From Eutreptiella sp. 'Long Island Sound 2002' (lineage: Eukaryota; Euglenozoa; Euglenophyceae; Eutreptiales; Eutreptiaceae), in NCBI GenBank assembly GCA_964036045.1, contig OZ038389.1:65018453-65082452 (forward strand): a stretch of 64,000 bases of DNA. The letters run 5' to 3'. A program made the translations under genes and the position numbers. Below the pieces are notes generated by a model. That model had not been told where the DNA came from. It was given only the letters and a program-made list of their open reading frames with translations, and ran no database searches. This document shows, piece by piece, positions 33,401 to 47,676 of the stretch. Position 1 is the stretch's first letter; the number at the start of each line of letters is the position of its first letter.

Positions 33401-35392
33401 GATCAATATGGCTACATCACCCTTGCCTTCTCAGGGTCCCCATGAGTGGAAGAGATCAATATAGCTGCATCACCCCTTTCTTCGCGGGGTCCCCATGGTG
33501 GGGAGAGATCAATATGGCTACATCACGCCTACCTTCTCAGGTGCCCCATGGTGGGGAGAGATCAATAGGCTTACATCACCCTTTCCTTCTTGGGGTCCCC
33601 ATGGTGGGGAGGAAGCAAGGAGGCTACAACACCCCTACGTTCTCAAGGTCCCCGTGGCAGGGAGGAATTAATATGGCTACATCACCCCTTCCCCCCATGG
33701 TGGGAAGGGATCAATATGGCTGCATACCCCTGCCTTCTCAGGTGCCCATGGTGGGGAGAGATCAATAGGGCTACAGCACCCAGGCTTTCTCGGGGTCCCC
33801 ATGCCGGGGAGAGATCAATATGTCTACATCGCCCCTACCTTCTCCGGTTCCCCATGGTGGGGAGGAAGCAATATGGCTACATCACACTTGCCTTCTCGGG
33901 GTCGCCATGGTGGGTAGTGATCAATATGGTTGCATCACCCCCGCCTTCTCAGGTGCCCATGGTGGGAAGAGATCAATATGGCTTCATCACCCATGCCTTC
34001 TCAGGGTCCCCATGGTGGCAAGAGATCAAGGTGGCTGCATCACCCCAACCTTCTCAACTTCCCCATGGTGGGGAGCAATCAATATGGCTGCATCACACCT
34101 GCCTTCTGGGGGTCCCCATGGTGGAGAGAATTAAATATAGCTGCATTACCCTTGCCTTCGCAGGGTCCCCGTGATGGGAATAGATCAATATAGCTACATC
34201 ACCGTGGTCTTCGCGGGGTCCCCACGGTGTGGAGAGATCAATATGGCTACATCACCCATGCCTTCTTGGGGTCCCCATGGTGGGAAGAGATCAATATGGC
34301 TACATCACCCCTGCCTTCTCAGGGTCCCCATGGTGGGGAGAGATGAATATCGCTGCATCACCTCTGCCTTCTAAGTGTGCCCATGGTGGGGAGCGATCCA
34401 TATGGCTACATCACCCATGCCTTCTTGACGTCCAAATGGTGGGTAGAGATGGATATGGCTGCATCATCTCTTCTCACCATGGGGACCTCGAGCAAACAGG
34501 GGTGATGCATCCATATCCATCTCTACCCACCATGGGGAGAGATCAATATGGCTGCATCACCCATGCCTTCTTGGGTTCCCCATGGTGGGGAGGAATCAAT
34601 ATGGCTACATCACCCCTGCCTTCTCAAGTCCCCATGGTGGCAAGAGATCAATATGGCTACATCACCCCTACCTTCTCGGTTCTCTATGGTGGGGAGGAAT
34701 GAATATGGTTGCATCACTCTTGCCTGCTCAGGGTCCCCATGGTGAGGGCTACAGCACCCATGCCTTCTCGGGGTCCCCATGGTGGGGAGAGACCAAGAAG
34801 GCTACATCACCATTGCTTTCTCCAGGTCCAAATGGTGGGTAGAGATGGATATGGCTGCATCACTCCTGCCTTCTCGGGGTCCCCATGGTGGAAAGAGATC
34901 AATATGGCTACATCACCCTTGCCTTCTCAGGTGCCCCATGGTGGGGAGAGATCAATAGGCCTACATCACCCTTTCCTTCTTGGGGTCCCCATGGTGGGGA
35001 GGAATCAAGAAGGCTACAACACCCCTACGTTCTCAAGGTCCCCATGGTGGGGAGGAATTGATGTGGCTACATCACCCCTTCCTTCCCGGGTTCCCCATGG
35101 TGGGGAAGAATCAATATGGCCGCATACCCCTGCCTTCTCGGGGTCCCCATGGTGGGAAGAGATCAATATGGCCGCATACTCCTACCTTCTCGGGGTCCCC
35201 ATGGTGGGAAGAGATCAATATGGCTACATCACCCATGTCTTCTCAGGGTCCCCATGGTGGGGAGAGATCATTATGGCTACATCACCCTTGCCTTCAAGTG
35301 GTCCCCATTGTGGGGAGAGATCAATATTGCTGCATCACCCGTGCCCTCTTGGGGTCCCCATGGTGGGGAGAGATCAATATGGCTACATAACC
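30463..35392. repeat. 53-bp satellite array, about 90 copies
   Basis: The consensus unit starts CCATGGTGGGGAGAGATCAA, continues TATGGCTACATCACCCCTGC and ends CTTCTCGGGGTCC, 53 bp. Because 53 is not divisible by three, three copies make a 53-codon cycle that is free of stops in all plus frames. This produces spurious frames of up to 310 codons with motifs such as HGGERSIWLHHPCLLGVPMV. Inverted blocks occur at about 30612-30830, 32545-32745 and 34470-34530. Short truncated units and a few AAGAAG variants occur throughout. It lies between the EF-hand gene and the end of the coiled-coil gene. Confidence 0.95.
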
Positions 35393-36609
35393 GAGGCAAA
35401 AAGTGTGGGATAGGGCTTCATATCAAAACTGGCCTAAAAAGATGCCGGCGCGCACCCGGCGCGCTGACGCTCCCCCTCAGATTCGGTGCGGCTCCCACAT
35501 CCTACTCAAGCACCTTGATTGCTGCTCCATCCATTGTTCTGCTGCACCACACCGCCTCTACTTTGTCCTGATGCAGAACTACGGTGCCTCCTCATCCACA
35601 TCACCCACCCGCAGCAACAGCTCGTTTCAAGCAGACCTCCTCCCCGCCCTCAAGGGCCTTCGGCCCACTTCTACTTTCACATCATAAACCGAGAGATCCC
35701 CACCCCCACCCCTGCCCAGGCAGTCCCCTCCAAAAGTACACGTCTTATCACGATACAGTGAGGCCATCCCACACACACAACATACCGTCTACGGCCTGCA
35801 CACCGCTGACACTGGATATGGAACTTCGGTGCCTGGGAGAACGCAAAACAATTGCACAGCCCTAAGCCAGAAGTGAGGGGCGGGGGCAGGGTGTGGTCAG
35901 GGCTTTTTGAAAATTGCGGCAAGAAGTGCAGACAGTCGGCGGAAGAATGCAACATCCTTGCAAATGTGTGGCGGCGGCTGCGACCATATGGACAGGGAAC
36001 TCACGGTGCCGACGCCTGCAGTCGTTCTTTCGTTGCTGAAAGACCGCGGGAATTTGGAACCTGCACCAATTTGCGGACCACAAATCCGCCCTCACCCTTG
36101 CCCCGCCCCGTACACGCGACCACAGACCTGATGGCGTCCCCGCACATACCATACCTTAGCCCCGTATGCACTCCACACAGAGCAGGCAACGGATAACTTG
36201 CGGCACCACCGCATGTACCGGGGAAGCTTTGGCGCCCAGTCATTTTCGCAGGGTAGCATTGAGCAGTGGGTTGCAGAAACAGCATCGGAGCCCTGCGCAA
36301 CCCGCTACCACAAGCAAAAGCGCTGTTGAAATCAGCGGCAATACTTTCCCTCCAACGGACCTCACAAACGCTGTCCACAACAACCAACGTCTCACTCACC
36401 CAAACAAAGAAACGGCCATGACAACCGGACCGGCTGCCGACAACCGCAGCAGCACCTGCCCACCGCCACCCCAAAGTAGGGGCAGCCAACCTGCCCTGAC
36501 GATGAACTTGATGATTTGGCATGGGTGAGTGGGAACCCAAATTTCCCACGAGCAATAGCCCCGGGTGGTGAGAAGCCACTGGGCGCCGCCGCCTCCGGAG
36601 GGAAGGGGT
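35393..36609. other. Region between satellite and coiled-coil gene
   Basis: A plus frame at 35403-35687 and minus frames at 35862-36152 and 36001-36579 are open but have no recognisable domain or splice support. Nothing can be assigned. Confidence 0.5.
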
Positions 36610-36658
36610 TCAAGGAAAGTTCAAGGGTAAGTGGCGAGAGGCCAATAGGCGCCGCCAG
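36610..36658 (-). CDS. Coiled-coil gene, possible terminal exon
   Basis: Acceptor is TTGCTGTCTGCAG|C. In the required phase it reads WRRLLASRHLPLNFP then TGA. It includes the 28-bp string shared with 9972-9999. Another frame here (LAAPIGLSPLTLELSL, with donor GGGCAG|GTTGGC near 36484) is also open, so this end is uncertain. Confidence 0.35.
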
Positions 36659-39600
36659 CTGCAGACAGCAATACAACCGGGCGTCATCCCCCCGTGTACC
36701 CCCTTCTTTCTGTACGAGGTTTCAGCCTCTGCCCGTGTGCAGGTGCGACGAACGAGAGCAGAATGCCACAGCGAGTCGCAGTAACTCTCACGAAGACAAG
36801 GCCAAAGGGGGACCTGCCTCTGTCCATGGGCCTTGCGGGGTACTGTTCGGGTCTGCTCGGACGCGCGGCGCTCTGCAGAACAGACGGGGCTTGAGGAGGC
36901 GGATCTCACGCATTGACCACAAGATGGACACGGACCTTATCGCACATGCCCCGGCACCGACAGAACAGCGTGGCATTGGCAAACGGCACAAGTCGGTGGT
37001 GTAGCCTGGCCTTCCCGTTGTCCAGAAGGCGCGAACGGTGCCAAGTGTATCCGGTCCGTACGCCCGCTGTGCCTTCGATAAGGCGGTGCCTTTGCGGACG
37101 TGGCTGTGGCCAACAAACAGAGAATGGGGCACGCGTGCAATCAGGGTCCAGTGCGTCCGGTGCGTGCGGACGGGGCTGTACTAAAGCAAATAAATCGCGC
37201 CTGGCCCATGACCAACAGTCGGCCTGTCACTGACAGCATTCGCTGTACAGCGGTTGACAATGAAGCGACGACAGTTGGTGGTTAACCGATAAAATTCAGC
37301 CGCTAACTGCCAACAGTTGGTGGTGGTGAACCGCCGGCCAGGGGAGGGGTCCTTAAGGGCTGTCCCTCGTACAAAACAACACCCCGTTGACGAAGAACAG
37401 TCCTCGGGTCAGCGAGCCCATTGGTGCAGTGGGTCTTGTGCGTTGATCATTGATTTGCATTCTGCCCACACAAATCGTGCACCCCAAAACCATAAGCCCT
37501 GGGCTTGTCACTGCATCACTGAACTTTTACACCGAATCACAATCAGGCCCCATCCGTATCTACGGAACCTCCCAACCGGCACACAGCATGGACAGTGCAG
37601 AGGGGGGGTGGGGGGTGCCATCAAGGCTGAGTGGGTACGTCGGTTGGTACTTATGTGTTCATACGTGTTCGCCTTTTCATCCACTTGTGGGTGGGGGGTT
37701 TGGTGGTCCACCCACTGGGTCGGGGGTGAGGGGGCGGGTTCAAACAACTGCGAGAGAGCGCGCGAGGCTACCCCCACCGCCGGGGACACCGTTCTTATTG
37801 GGTGAGAGTGGGGCAGTCATCCCGCTGCTCACAAATGCTGCTTCTGCCCCTTGGAGTCTACCTCCGGCCACAGGACATGTCTTTTCTCGAATTCAGACCG
37901 GCGGTTGAGGGGCAACTGCCGGCAATCGACCGCCAGCCTCTGGGCAGTTGACGGTGAGGCGCCGACCGGTCACAACGCAAGCGACACACGCAAGACAAAC
38001 CTGCATCAGAGGCCTGCCGTCCTGCGGCGATCTGTGTCCCACATCCCTCATCCCAAATGCAGACTCCGCACCGTCCGTCGGTCCGTGTGCAGGCTCCCCG
38101 TGGCTTTGAGGTCCGAATGCCGACTCCCTCGCCCTCAGTTCAGGCTCCATGCGACTCCTCCCGCCAAACGCAGGGTCCAGGGTCTCTCCAAATGGCGACT
38201 CCATGGCATCTCTCACCCCAGACCCAGGTCGCATGCCATGGCTCATAGGAGATCCTCTCGCTCCGAATATCGATTCCCTGGCGTCTGTCAAGCGATGGGA
38301 ACCGTCCACGACACAACATCAGCAGACCTTCCTTATGGGGGGCTTGGGCGACAACAACACGGGAGGATAGGTCGTCCCCAGGGAAATGTAAGAAAGGGAA
38401 CATTGTATCATTTCTGAGCTCTTTGAAACTCCTTGGACGAGAGACGCTTGCCTGGGCATCCCCATGCACTTTGTGCAAATAATTGTGTGTTTTAAATAAA
38501 GGGCAACTTCATTACCATATCATACATATTCTCAACTGAATGTGAACGTGATGTCTTTGTGTTTCTAACGAGAAAAGCAGTGACTGCACAAACGTATTAT
38601 TGAAATGCCTTTCATTTCACACACACATTGAAAATGAGTGAATTCTCCCAGTCATTTTGATTCGTCATATGTCTTGTACTGTTGACCAGATTGATCCCCG
38701 CCCTCCTCGCAGACCCTGCGAGTCAGAAGGTTCCAGCCTTTGAGCTGGACAGTCGCAAAAACATACTTGGCTGGGAATGGCAACCCAGCTCCAAGATGGG
38801 GCAACTCCCCACCAGGCCAGCCCCAGAACGTCTGATCTCCGCTCAGACAGCACGGTTACGTGTTTCTCCACACCGCACGGGACACGACAGATGTGCCAGC
38901 CTTGTACTGACAACAATGACAGTACATGTGTTGTGCTCACCCACTGAGGAGCGGAGGAGCAATGGGGCCTCTTCGCACGTGCCCAGTGTATTCCAGGTGT
39001 CATATTGTCAAGAGATGTGATACACACCCGAACCGCTCAGCAAACGCCCCCACAGGACTCAAACATATGGTACGAGAACTGCTGGGCCATATGAACTGTG
39101 TCATGCTATACAGCCATGCTACACAGGCCATGCCCCGCATTCGGCTGCAAACAGGTGGGCGCGTTTTGGCATCATGCACACTTCCGTACGGTGGTGGGCT
39201 ACAGGTTTTGGTGCCCAAAAAAGGAACGTCTGTGGCCCCAGCACGACACCGGACGCAGCTCTGTGTCCCGGCCCAAAACACGACCCCGAACATACCGCTT
39301 TCCAAGGCATCGCCATTCCGTTGGGCCCCGAATTTCAGGCGTTTTATGGCCTCCTCCTGCTGCTCCAGGCGCTGCTCCAGCATTCGTTTTTCGAGTCTCA
39401 GGTCATCTCTCTCTTGTTCCACTTCCTGCACTTCCTGATAAGACTCACGTTTCAGGTTCGCCATTCCCCTCTGAGGAAAGCGGGTGCGCGAGGATACTGC
39501 ACCGCATTGCGGCACCGGCTGCATTGCACCACAGAGCAGCAGCACCAGAAGAGGTCACGACTTGCAAAGAGCGAGGGCCACAATTCAAAGGATGGGATGT

Positions 39601-42600
39601 CGAGAGCCAGTATTTCTTGATCACAAACTTGACACGGCAGAGTCGTCACGTCAATGACCCACTGAGCAGTCCTCGCAACTTCTTAGAGGGTGCAAAAGAA
39701 TAAAAAGGGCGGTCTCGCACTGTCGAGACAGTCACGCAAAAACCGGCAACCCGATTGGGGCACTGCGTCGTTTGCACGGGTCGCACACAATGACACAAGA
39801 AGATCGCCCATGCACACAACCCAAGCCCACCACCACCCTCCCAACGCGTCGCAGACCTGCAATCTTCCACATTCCTCTTCCAATGCCATAATTTTCCGCT
39901 GCTGCATTTCCTCTGTTGACTCCAACTCTTTCACATGGATTTGCATCTGCGCTAACTTTGCCTGAACCTGCGCCTTGTCCTGAGAAGGGCCCCATGACAA
40001 ATAGCTCGCGCACCAGTGAGTAGCGGCCCGAGTATACAGAGACAACCCCATCCCATGCAGACACCAGTGAGTGCACTTGAGGAGGGCTTCTGCAAGGCCC
40101 AGGGTGTGCATATGGGGGACGGCGTGCCTGATAGACAGCGTAGAAAACATCCATAAAAAAACCCTAAGACATGATTAGACATGGGCAAAAATCATAATCA
40201 TGGCCCAGTACTCGCCTCTGCATTGTTTGATCTAACTACGTTAGGTTGTGGGCGCCAGGCTTAAAGGGTACCCTGGTTGCCTGGGGGCGGGGGTCAGGGG
40301 CGGCGGGCAGGGAGGACTCGGTGGTTGGGGACGCAGCCGGGCTCGAGGGGAGAGGGGGTCTCGATAATTCAACACAGAAAACCTCAAATTGATCCCCACG
40401 TCGCGCTGGTCACCATGAAAATTCACATGTTGGGCAAACACTTTGCTCCCCGATTGCGCCCTGCATTGCCCTCTCCCAGCCTGTCCCCGCCATTTGCCAA
40501 TCCGTCGTTGCAAGTGTACAAAGTCTGTGCAGTCAAGTGGCAGTGCGAAGCTTGCCACTTGTACCAGTCCGCAGACGTGTCGCTAGTGTCCGGCGGGCCC
40601 GCTCAGTTTCGTGGAGAATCTGCTCCACCAAAAAAAAAAAAGTACCACCCCACAACACCCGCTCCTGCCACAATCCAGACGTCAGAAGGCACCACCTGCA
40701 TCCAGTGCACCACTCAGTAGGAGCCAGCGCCACGTGATGACTGATCTGCCGGACGCTCGTGTCAATTCTGTCTGGTCCACAGTTACAAATATCGGAAGTT
40801 TCCTTCTAAAACAACAATTTGTGGCCCAGTGGCACTCATTGCTCAGCGCACAGGTCAGGAGCTGGAGTCGCAGCAACGGAAAAACATGCACCGAAGGCCA
40901 GGTATTAAGAGGGCGAAAGCCAGCGCACAGGACTCCATGCAGTACAGGGGCGGGGGGTGTCCCGTTCGGGGACAGGCATCCCGTGCCTCTGCGTTTGCAA
41001 AGACGGCCCTAAGGCATGAACTGGATCTCCCCTGCCCCACTTGACCTGCGGTTCACATGCCTCACCCGGTGCTTCCCTCTTCGCTGTGGCGTCTCGCATG
41101 CCCCGCGGGGCCGTCTCTGCCGGCACCACATACCCGGCCTGCACCCTGTACCACATCACAATTTTCGTACCGGCCCTGGCGGATGCCTGGCACGGGGGGT
41201 CCAAAAATGTTTTTTAAATGTTTTTGTTCACTTCATGGGACTCCAATCAAAATGCTCAGAACTGTATGACGAAGTGAACTGTGGAGGAAAAGCAGGAATA
41301 CCAATGTTGAACCCCCCTACCCATCCAGCCTCCTGCACAGCGCCCCCGTTCTCGACCTTTGCTGGCCAGTGTGCCCGGCCTATTGTGTGCCTACGGCGGT
41401 CGACCGTCAGCTGTGTCCCACAAAAACCCGGTCGCTGCGCCGTGCCGCACCCATCCGGACTTTCCTAAGGGGGGCCTGCTCCGCAGGGTTCCGCGGCACG
41501 AAACTGCTGTCGGGCCCTTCAGTCCCCCCAGGGATGCCAGCGGGAGAACCCCCTCCTCGGGCGAGGCTGTTTCAATCTTGTTACCCAACGCATGCATCAG
41601 CACTTGTCCCAGGAACAGGGTTGGCCGACGCCATCTCCCGGATCTCCCACGCAACACGTGTCTCCACCGCAACCAGAACATCACAAGAATGACTGCGAAA
41701 CCGTAAGTGTTGTCACAGACAGAACATCACACAACAAACCGTGAGAATGTAAGGGGTAGGCAGCCTACCCAACACAACCTCCTGTGTCCGGTGCTCAGAA
41801 ATTTGTATCCAACACTTTCAAAATGATCAGCGTGACGTGGGGATCACTTTGAGGTGCATATGTTGGGGTATCGGGATCCCCTCAAGACCCCGTCTGGACC
41901 TCCAACCCCCGAGTGCCCCCTCCCCACCTTCCCAGCCCAACCAAAAGCTCTACAAGGCAACCAGGGTACCCTTTGAGCCCCCCCCCCCCCTGAGAGTCGC
42001 AAGGAAAAGGACACGCGACGATAGGGTGAGGTGCACCTGTTGCTCTTGGTGACAAGACGCTTCCTGCGTGTGCATGGCGGCTTTGAGCTGCGCCCTCTGC
42101 CTCTCTGTGTCCTCCAACGCCGCTTCCAGCTCCGCCACTCTGTGCTCTAGCGCCTCCTGGTCCTACGTAGACGAGCCCACAGACTTTTGCAACAAAGCGA
42201 ACAAGACGGCGCAACCCCATACAAATTCCATGCAACTCCCATGCAACTCCAATACCCACACAACTCTCATGCAACTCTAATGCAACTCTCATACAACTCC
42301 CGTATACGACTCCCATGCAACCCCCAAACAACTCCCATATACAAGTCTCTCTACAACATCCATACAGCTCCCGTGCAATTCCCGTGCAATTACCATCTAC
42401 AACTCTCATCCCCCATTTGCAACCCCTCAAAAACAAATACAACTTCCATATATCTCCCACGCAAACTGCTATGCAACTCCAACACACTTCCGTTTCAAAC
42501 TCCCATACAACTCCCATACAACTCCCATACAACTCCCATGCAACTCCAATGCAAGTACCATACAACTCCCATACAACTCCCATGCAACTCCCAAACAATT

Positions 42601-45600
42601 CTCATACAAGTACCATGCAACGCAAATTCAACTCCCATGCAACTGCTGAACAACTGCCATACGAGTCGCATGGAGCCCCTGGGGCACAGTACGGGGCAAT
42701 CGATCCACAATGTAGCAGCCCTTCGATGACCTTCGGCTCACTATGCACGCCTTGCATTCAACCCATGGCCAGGCCCCTTTGCCATATGCCTTGTGCTGCA
42801 GTTCAGTCGGGTTTGCCGCAGCAACGCCTCCGCGGCGAACCCGCATTTGTGCACGCAAGGGTGTGCGGTAGCGGCGGTAGCGCTGGCGACGCCCGCGACG
42901 GCTACAGTATGGGTGCACCTCGAGGTGGACTGCTCTTGCACTGCGGGCTTTGGCACACGGCGGTTCTGTATGAATGAATGAGATGCCTGTTTTTTTTCGC
43001 TTTACGAAGGACATCCTCAGGTTTTGGTTCGCAGGATTGTGGCCAACGATGGCAGTTGGCCAGTAACTGAAAGCGGTTGCTGACCGGCCGTGCGCTATTG
43101 AGGTCACACGTACATGAGGACTTTGCTTTTTGGTGGTAATAAGGGCCGCCCTGAGGGTCGTTCCCACCCTTGCCTTTGGGGAGGGCACGGAAGGGGGGAG
43201 GGTCAAGCCATAAAGATGGAGCAGGTTGCCGGTTGCTTACGGGGGGGAGGGGGTCAAATCGAGACCCCGGCAAAGGACTCGTGCCATGACGGGACCGCAC
43301 AAGCGCGACGGAGCGGTCGTCCAAAACCGCACCTGATTCTTTCTCTCTGCAAGCGCTTTCGCCTGATCGAGGGCGTTCTGCGCATTCTTCAGCAAATCCG
43401 TATGCGCTGCCGCCTTCTGCCTCTCCGTCTCCAGCATCGCAACTGTGGCCTGCAGCTCCGTCACCTGTTGGCCCAATCGAAACTTCTCAGCCCTCAGCAG
43501 CTCCTTCTCCTGCGGAAACACGTGCCCAAAAGCTGTCTCATGGCTGTGGGTCCCAATGAGCACAAGCAAACACTGTCTTTGTTCCAAACTTCTTTTTTGT
43601 TCAGGCCTACATGCACTATGAGAAGACCTTTGGTGTTGAGGCGCTCGAGATAAAGTCGGAGAAAGCATAACAGACGTCTCAGCACAAGCATACGGTAGGG
43701 CTATGTGGAGATGAGGCTGCGGGATGAGACACCAGCGCTACAGCATGTGAAGGCGCATGGACCTCTTTCTGTTTCAAGATGTCACATTCGTGCTGCGACT
43801 TGGTTCGAGACAGCTCAATGTCGGCATCCTTCAAACCCTTGGACACTTCTTGTTGATGTCTGGCCTCCTCTTTCTGCAGCTCTTGCCACTGCGACAAATG
43901 CGGCAAACATTCTACTCGGGCTACAGCGCATCCGTGGAAGTGTGCCACTTACGGACTGCCGGTCATAATGGCACCGGCTGCTTGGGCTCCTGTCATAAGC
44001 GGAGAGTCTGCGCTGCACGCACCCCATAACAGCATGCGCATGACAGTGACGTACTGTGGGATGCCACCCACGTCCGGAGCTTCTGTGAATTGCACACTGC
44101 ATGCGCATTTAATTTCCGGCATTGGGCAGGGGTCATATTAGTGCAGTGCCTCATAGAGGGTGGTCATATCTCGGCGTGTTTCCTCCTGGAGGCTTGTGTT
44201 CACGTGGTTCCTCAATACCACAACCCTCTTTGAGCACTTATCAGGGATGGATATAAGCGGGGGGGGTGCCCCCCCCCCAAAAAAAATGGTTCATGTAAGC
44301 ACACGAACTCCTTTCCGCTCCCTGCACCCTAACACAAAGCATGCAATAGTAAGCATTGTGCAATGATTCCACAGAAAGGGTGCCACGCAGAGTTCTACCA
44401 CTGCTTGTTCTTGACACATTTTGCCAAACTTCCGGCAATTTCGGACGCATCACTGTCTGAGCTGGAACCAGAGCTGGAACTGGTGGAATCATCGCCACCT
44501 GAAGATCCAGATGAGGAATCACCAGAGGAGTCTGCTACGGTCTGTCCTGTCAGCAACTCTTCCAAACAACTATCGTCACATGTCAGGAACGCAACAGGCT
44601 TGCGCTTGCTGCCCTTGTCACTGCGAGCTTTTCGCTTGACTCCCCATGCCTCTGGTGGCTTTACAGCATACAACAGACAGTATCTCCACCAGGGAAAGCT
44701 AGTACCATTTGGTACCCATGCCTCTGGTGGGTGTTCAGCAGTCAAGCAAAGATTGCAAAACAGTGTTGCAATCCTTTTCGGTGTTTAATAGATGTGCTGC
44801 GGCTGCGTGCGCGTTCTACACCGCGTTGCACCGTGTGTCCCGCCTGTGATTCTCCGCGCCCCAGCGCACGTTGCATTGTCGTGGCTGGGGACTGACCAGT
44901 GCAGCAGGGGTCAGAACATAGGCAGAGCCCTAACGAAACAGGGCACTGGCTTCGCTCTGCCCATGCCCTGATCTGCACGCTCTGTGCAGGGGCGGTTGCG
45001 TGGTTCCTGCGGGTGCCCACTGTAGGCAAAAAGCTTCTTTGGGTTTAATTCAATGTATTCATCATCTGTGCATCATCATTTGGCTTCCTGTAAAGCACCC
45101 TGTGAGGCAACAAAGGAGCAACCATCTTAGAGCGAAAATGGAATTTCCTAAATTCGTAATTCGTCGTCAGAGCCCTGAACAGCCCGCCCACCCCCCACCC
45201 CAACCCCAACCCCAACCCCAGCCCGACGAAGGTCTCGTAGTTCAGCGGTCATGCACGTGACGCCTGAACTAAAGGTGCTCGGTTCGAATCCCGGTGGAGG
45301 CCAAACGCATTGTCCCAGGCGCTAGGGTGCCAGTGGCCCCGCGAGCCGGAAGGGATGCAGCGTCGGTTCGAACCCCGGTGGGGGCGGAACGCAGTGTCCT
45401 AGGCGCTAGGGTGTCGGTGACCCCGCGAGCCGGAAGGGATGCTGCGAGGGACAGGTAGGGATCACTGATACGCTGGAGTTCGGAGATCGCCCGAGCAACT
45501 TACCTTACCTTACCTTACCAACCCCAGCCCCACCAAAATAATTACGTCACTCTTATATCCATCCCTGGCACTTACCACACTTACTCGGCACGAGATCCGG

Positions 45601-47606
45601 GTAGTTCCGAACAGATTTGGAGCTAATCCTTTCTCAGGAAGCAATGACGGCTGTCCACGCTTGTCCCGAAAATCAATTGCGCTTGTCCCACACAATAGCG
45701 ATGCGTGTGTTTTCGGAATAGCCGCCACACAAAGCAGGCGTTGTGGTAGAATTTGCAGCTTTTTTTTTCCTGGCTCGCAATTCCCATTGAAAAACCGGCA
45801 TTTCCGACGCAGCTTTCAATCTCCTTGGAGCAGTGCACCACTACTACAGCCCCTGCACGCCGTACGTGATCCATCACCGCCCATTCGAGGCACTGCACGA
45901 CATCGAGGCATCTCTTTCCTTCGTTGCATTTCGCTTACTCGTGCAATCAGGGCCCTTCCGCCGTCCAGGTACACCGCAGACAACACCTGCGCTGTGCTGC
46001 GGGCCGAGAAAACGTCCCCTGAAAAAGGTCAACCCCCCGACCACGAACAGACAAAGTTCAACGTCAGGTTCGCCCCAACAACAGCCAACCAACACCCCCC
46101 GGCGGCTGGTAGCCGCCGGCGGTCAGCTGGTCCTCACCGGCCCAGAGGGCCGTCCTTCAAGGCCGTCCCAATTCAGCAAAGCATTAGGCATTTGCGGACA
46201 GCCCTGCCTCCGGGAGATGAGGAGTGCGCTTCGTGGGATTTTGTCGACACTCTCACACTTTCCGTGAGGTAGAGACTGGAGCCTCGTCTTCATGCGCAAA
46301 GCACACGGCACCACCCGTGCACACTACTCCAGTGAGCCTTTCACGTCATCCGGACAAAAGGACCAAATGAAACGAAATGCGTGGCGACCGTCTTCTACTC
46401 TTGGACTTCGAGCAGCTGCTCGTGACCCTATCCAAAGCCTCATACACTCGTGAAGGCCACTGAGGGTCGGGATCGACAGACTACAACTCCTCCGGTTGCA
46501 GCCGCCGCCGCCGCCGCCGCTGCTATTTGCTACGCCTGGGCACATTGACTCCCGCGCTTTGACGAAGGCATCGGCCGTGGGTCATAACGCTGCCCTTGCC
46601 CCCACTTTGAACTTTCAAACCAAATCTCGTGCACAGGCATTCGATTTCGTGATTCTCATTGCCATCGATGGCGTCCCACCAAATCACAGCGGTTTCCTCA
46701 GCAGAAACTCCAACGCCCTGAGCCGTGGCCTCAGCCCAAAGACCAGGATCCCACGCCTTTGTGCGTACAGCACTGTGCCAACGAGGCTCCTTGACACACC
46801 TTTTCCACCAAATCCTTCTGCATCTCCTCCATCGCCGCCTTCTCAGTGGTCAGATCGTACTCCTTCTGAGCCATCACACGCATACCACTCTGCAAAGCCC
46901 GGGTTCAGGGCACTGCATGCGCACCGCGTTGCACGGTAGTTGGCGGCAGACGCAGAGCCGCGCGGAGGTACCAGGGCAGTAAGTGTGCGCAACAGTGCGT
47001 CTTTCACGTGTCCAGCCGTGTGCAATCGTGCGTCGGGTGCGGACCAGGAGTCTTTTATCCAATGGTCATCCCTGGAGCAGAAAGACCATAAGCACCATCG
47101 TCCCCTGTTCAGACAAGGGCCCGCGACGCCTCGGTAGAGCAGACCGGGGGCTTTGCTGGAGGGCGCTGCTCCAGAGGTGTCGGCGGCGCGCGCCTGAGGC
47201 ACGCCGTAAGAATGGCCCGCTAGGCATGCGGGGCTATGTGGTGACATTGGGCTTCTACTTCTCGGTTTGCTCACCGCGAAGTGGTTTTGTTTGTGAGGCA
47301 CCGCTGTCCCTGGGGACTGCAAGCGCCACGTTCCCACCAACATAATTAGAGTTTGTGGGAGGGCAGTGCCGCTGGGACCACCCACAAGACGGTGCTTATG
47401 CAGTTGCACGAAGGACCAAATGCACACGCTGCGTATCTATTGGGGGGGGGAGGTACCCTGAACCCCTGAGTACCTTGTCTGAGTGCCCTGAGCATCCCTT
47501 GCCCATCTCCCACTCCAAAGGAAAAAAGCGCGGAAGCGGCACGAATCCAGTCTCAGCGCATATTTAAATCATGACTCAACAAATGAAGCGTGGGGCAGAC
47601 CTGAGA

Positions 47607-47676
<70 letters not shown>

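Noticed and set aside
37851-38417. 188-codon plus frame
   Set aside because: Opposite strand of the 38001-38284 exon; Arg-rich composition is the shadow of the ESAFG repeats.
45231-45303. Functional tRNA gene
   Set aside because: A- and B-box are present, but the anticodon loop lacks U33 and the T-stem has a mismatch; tail and target duplication show a SINE.
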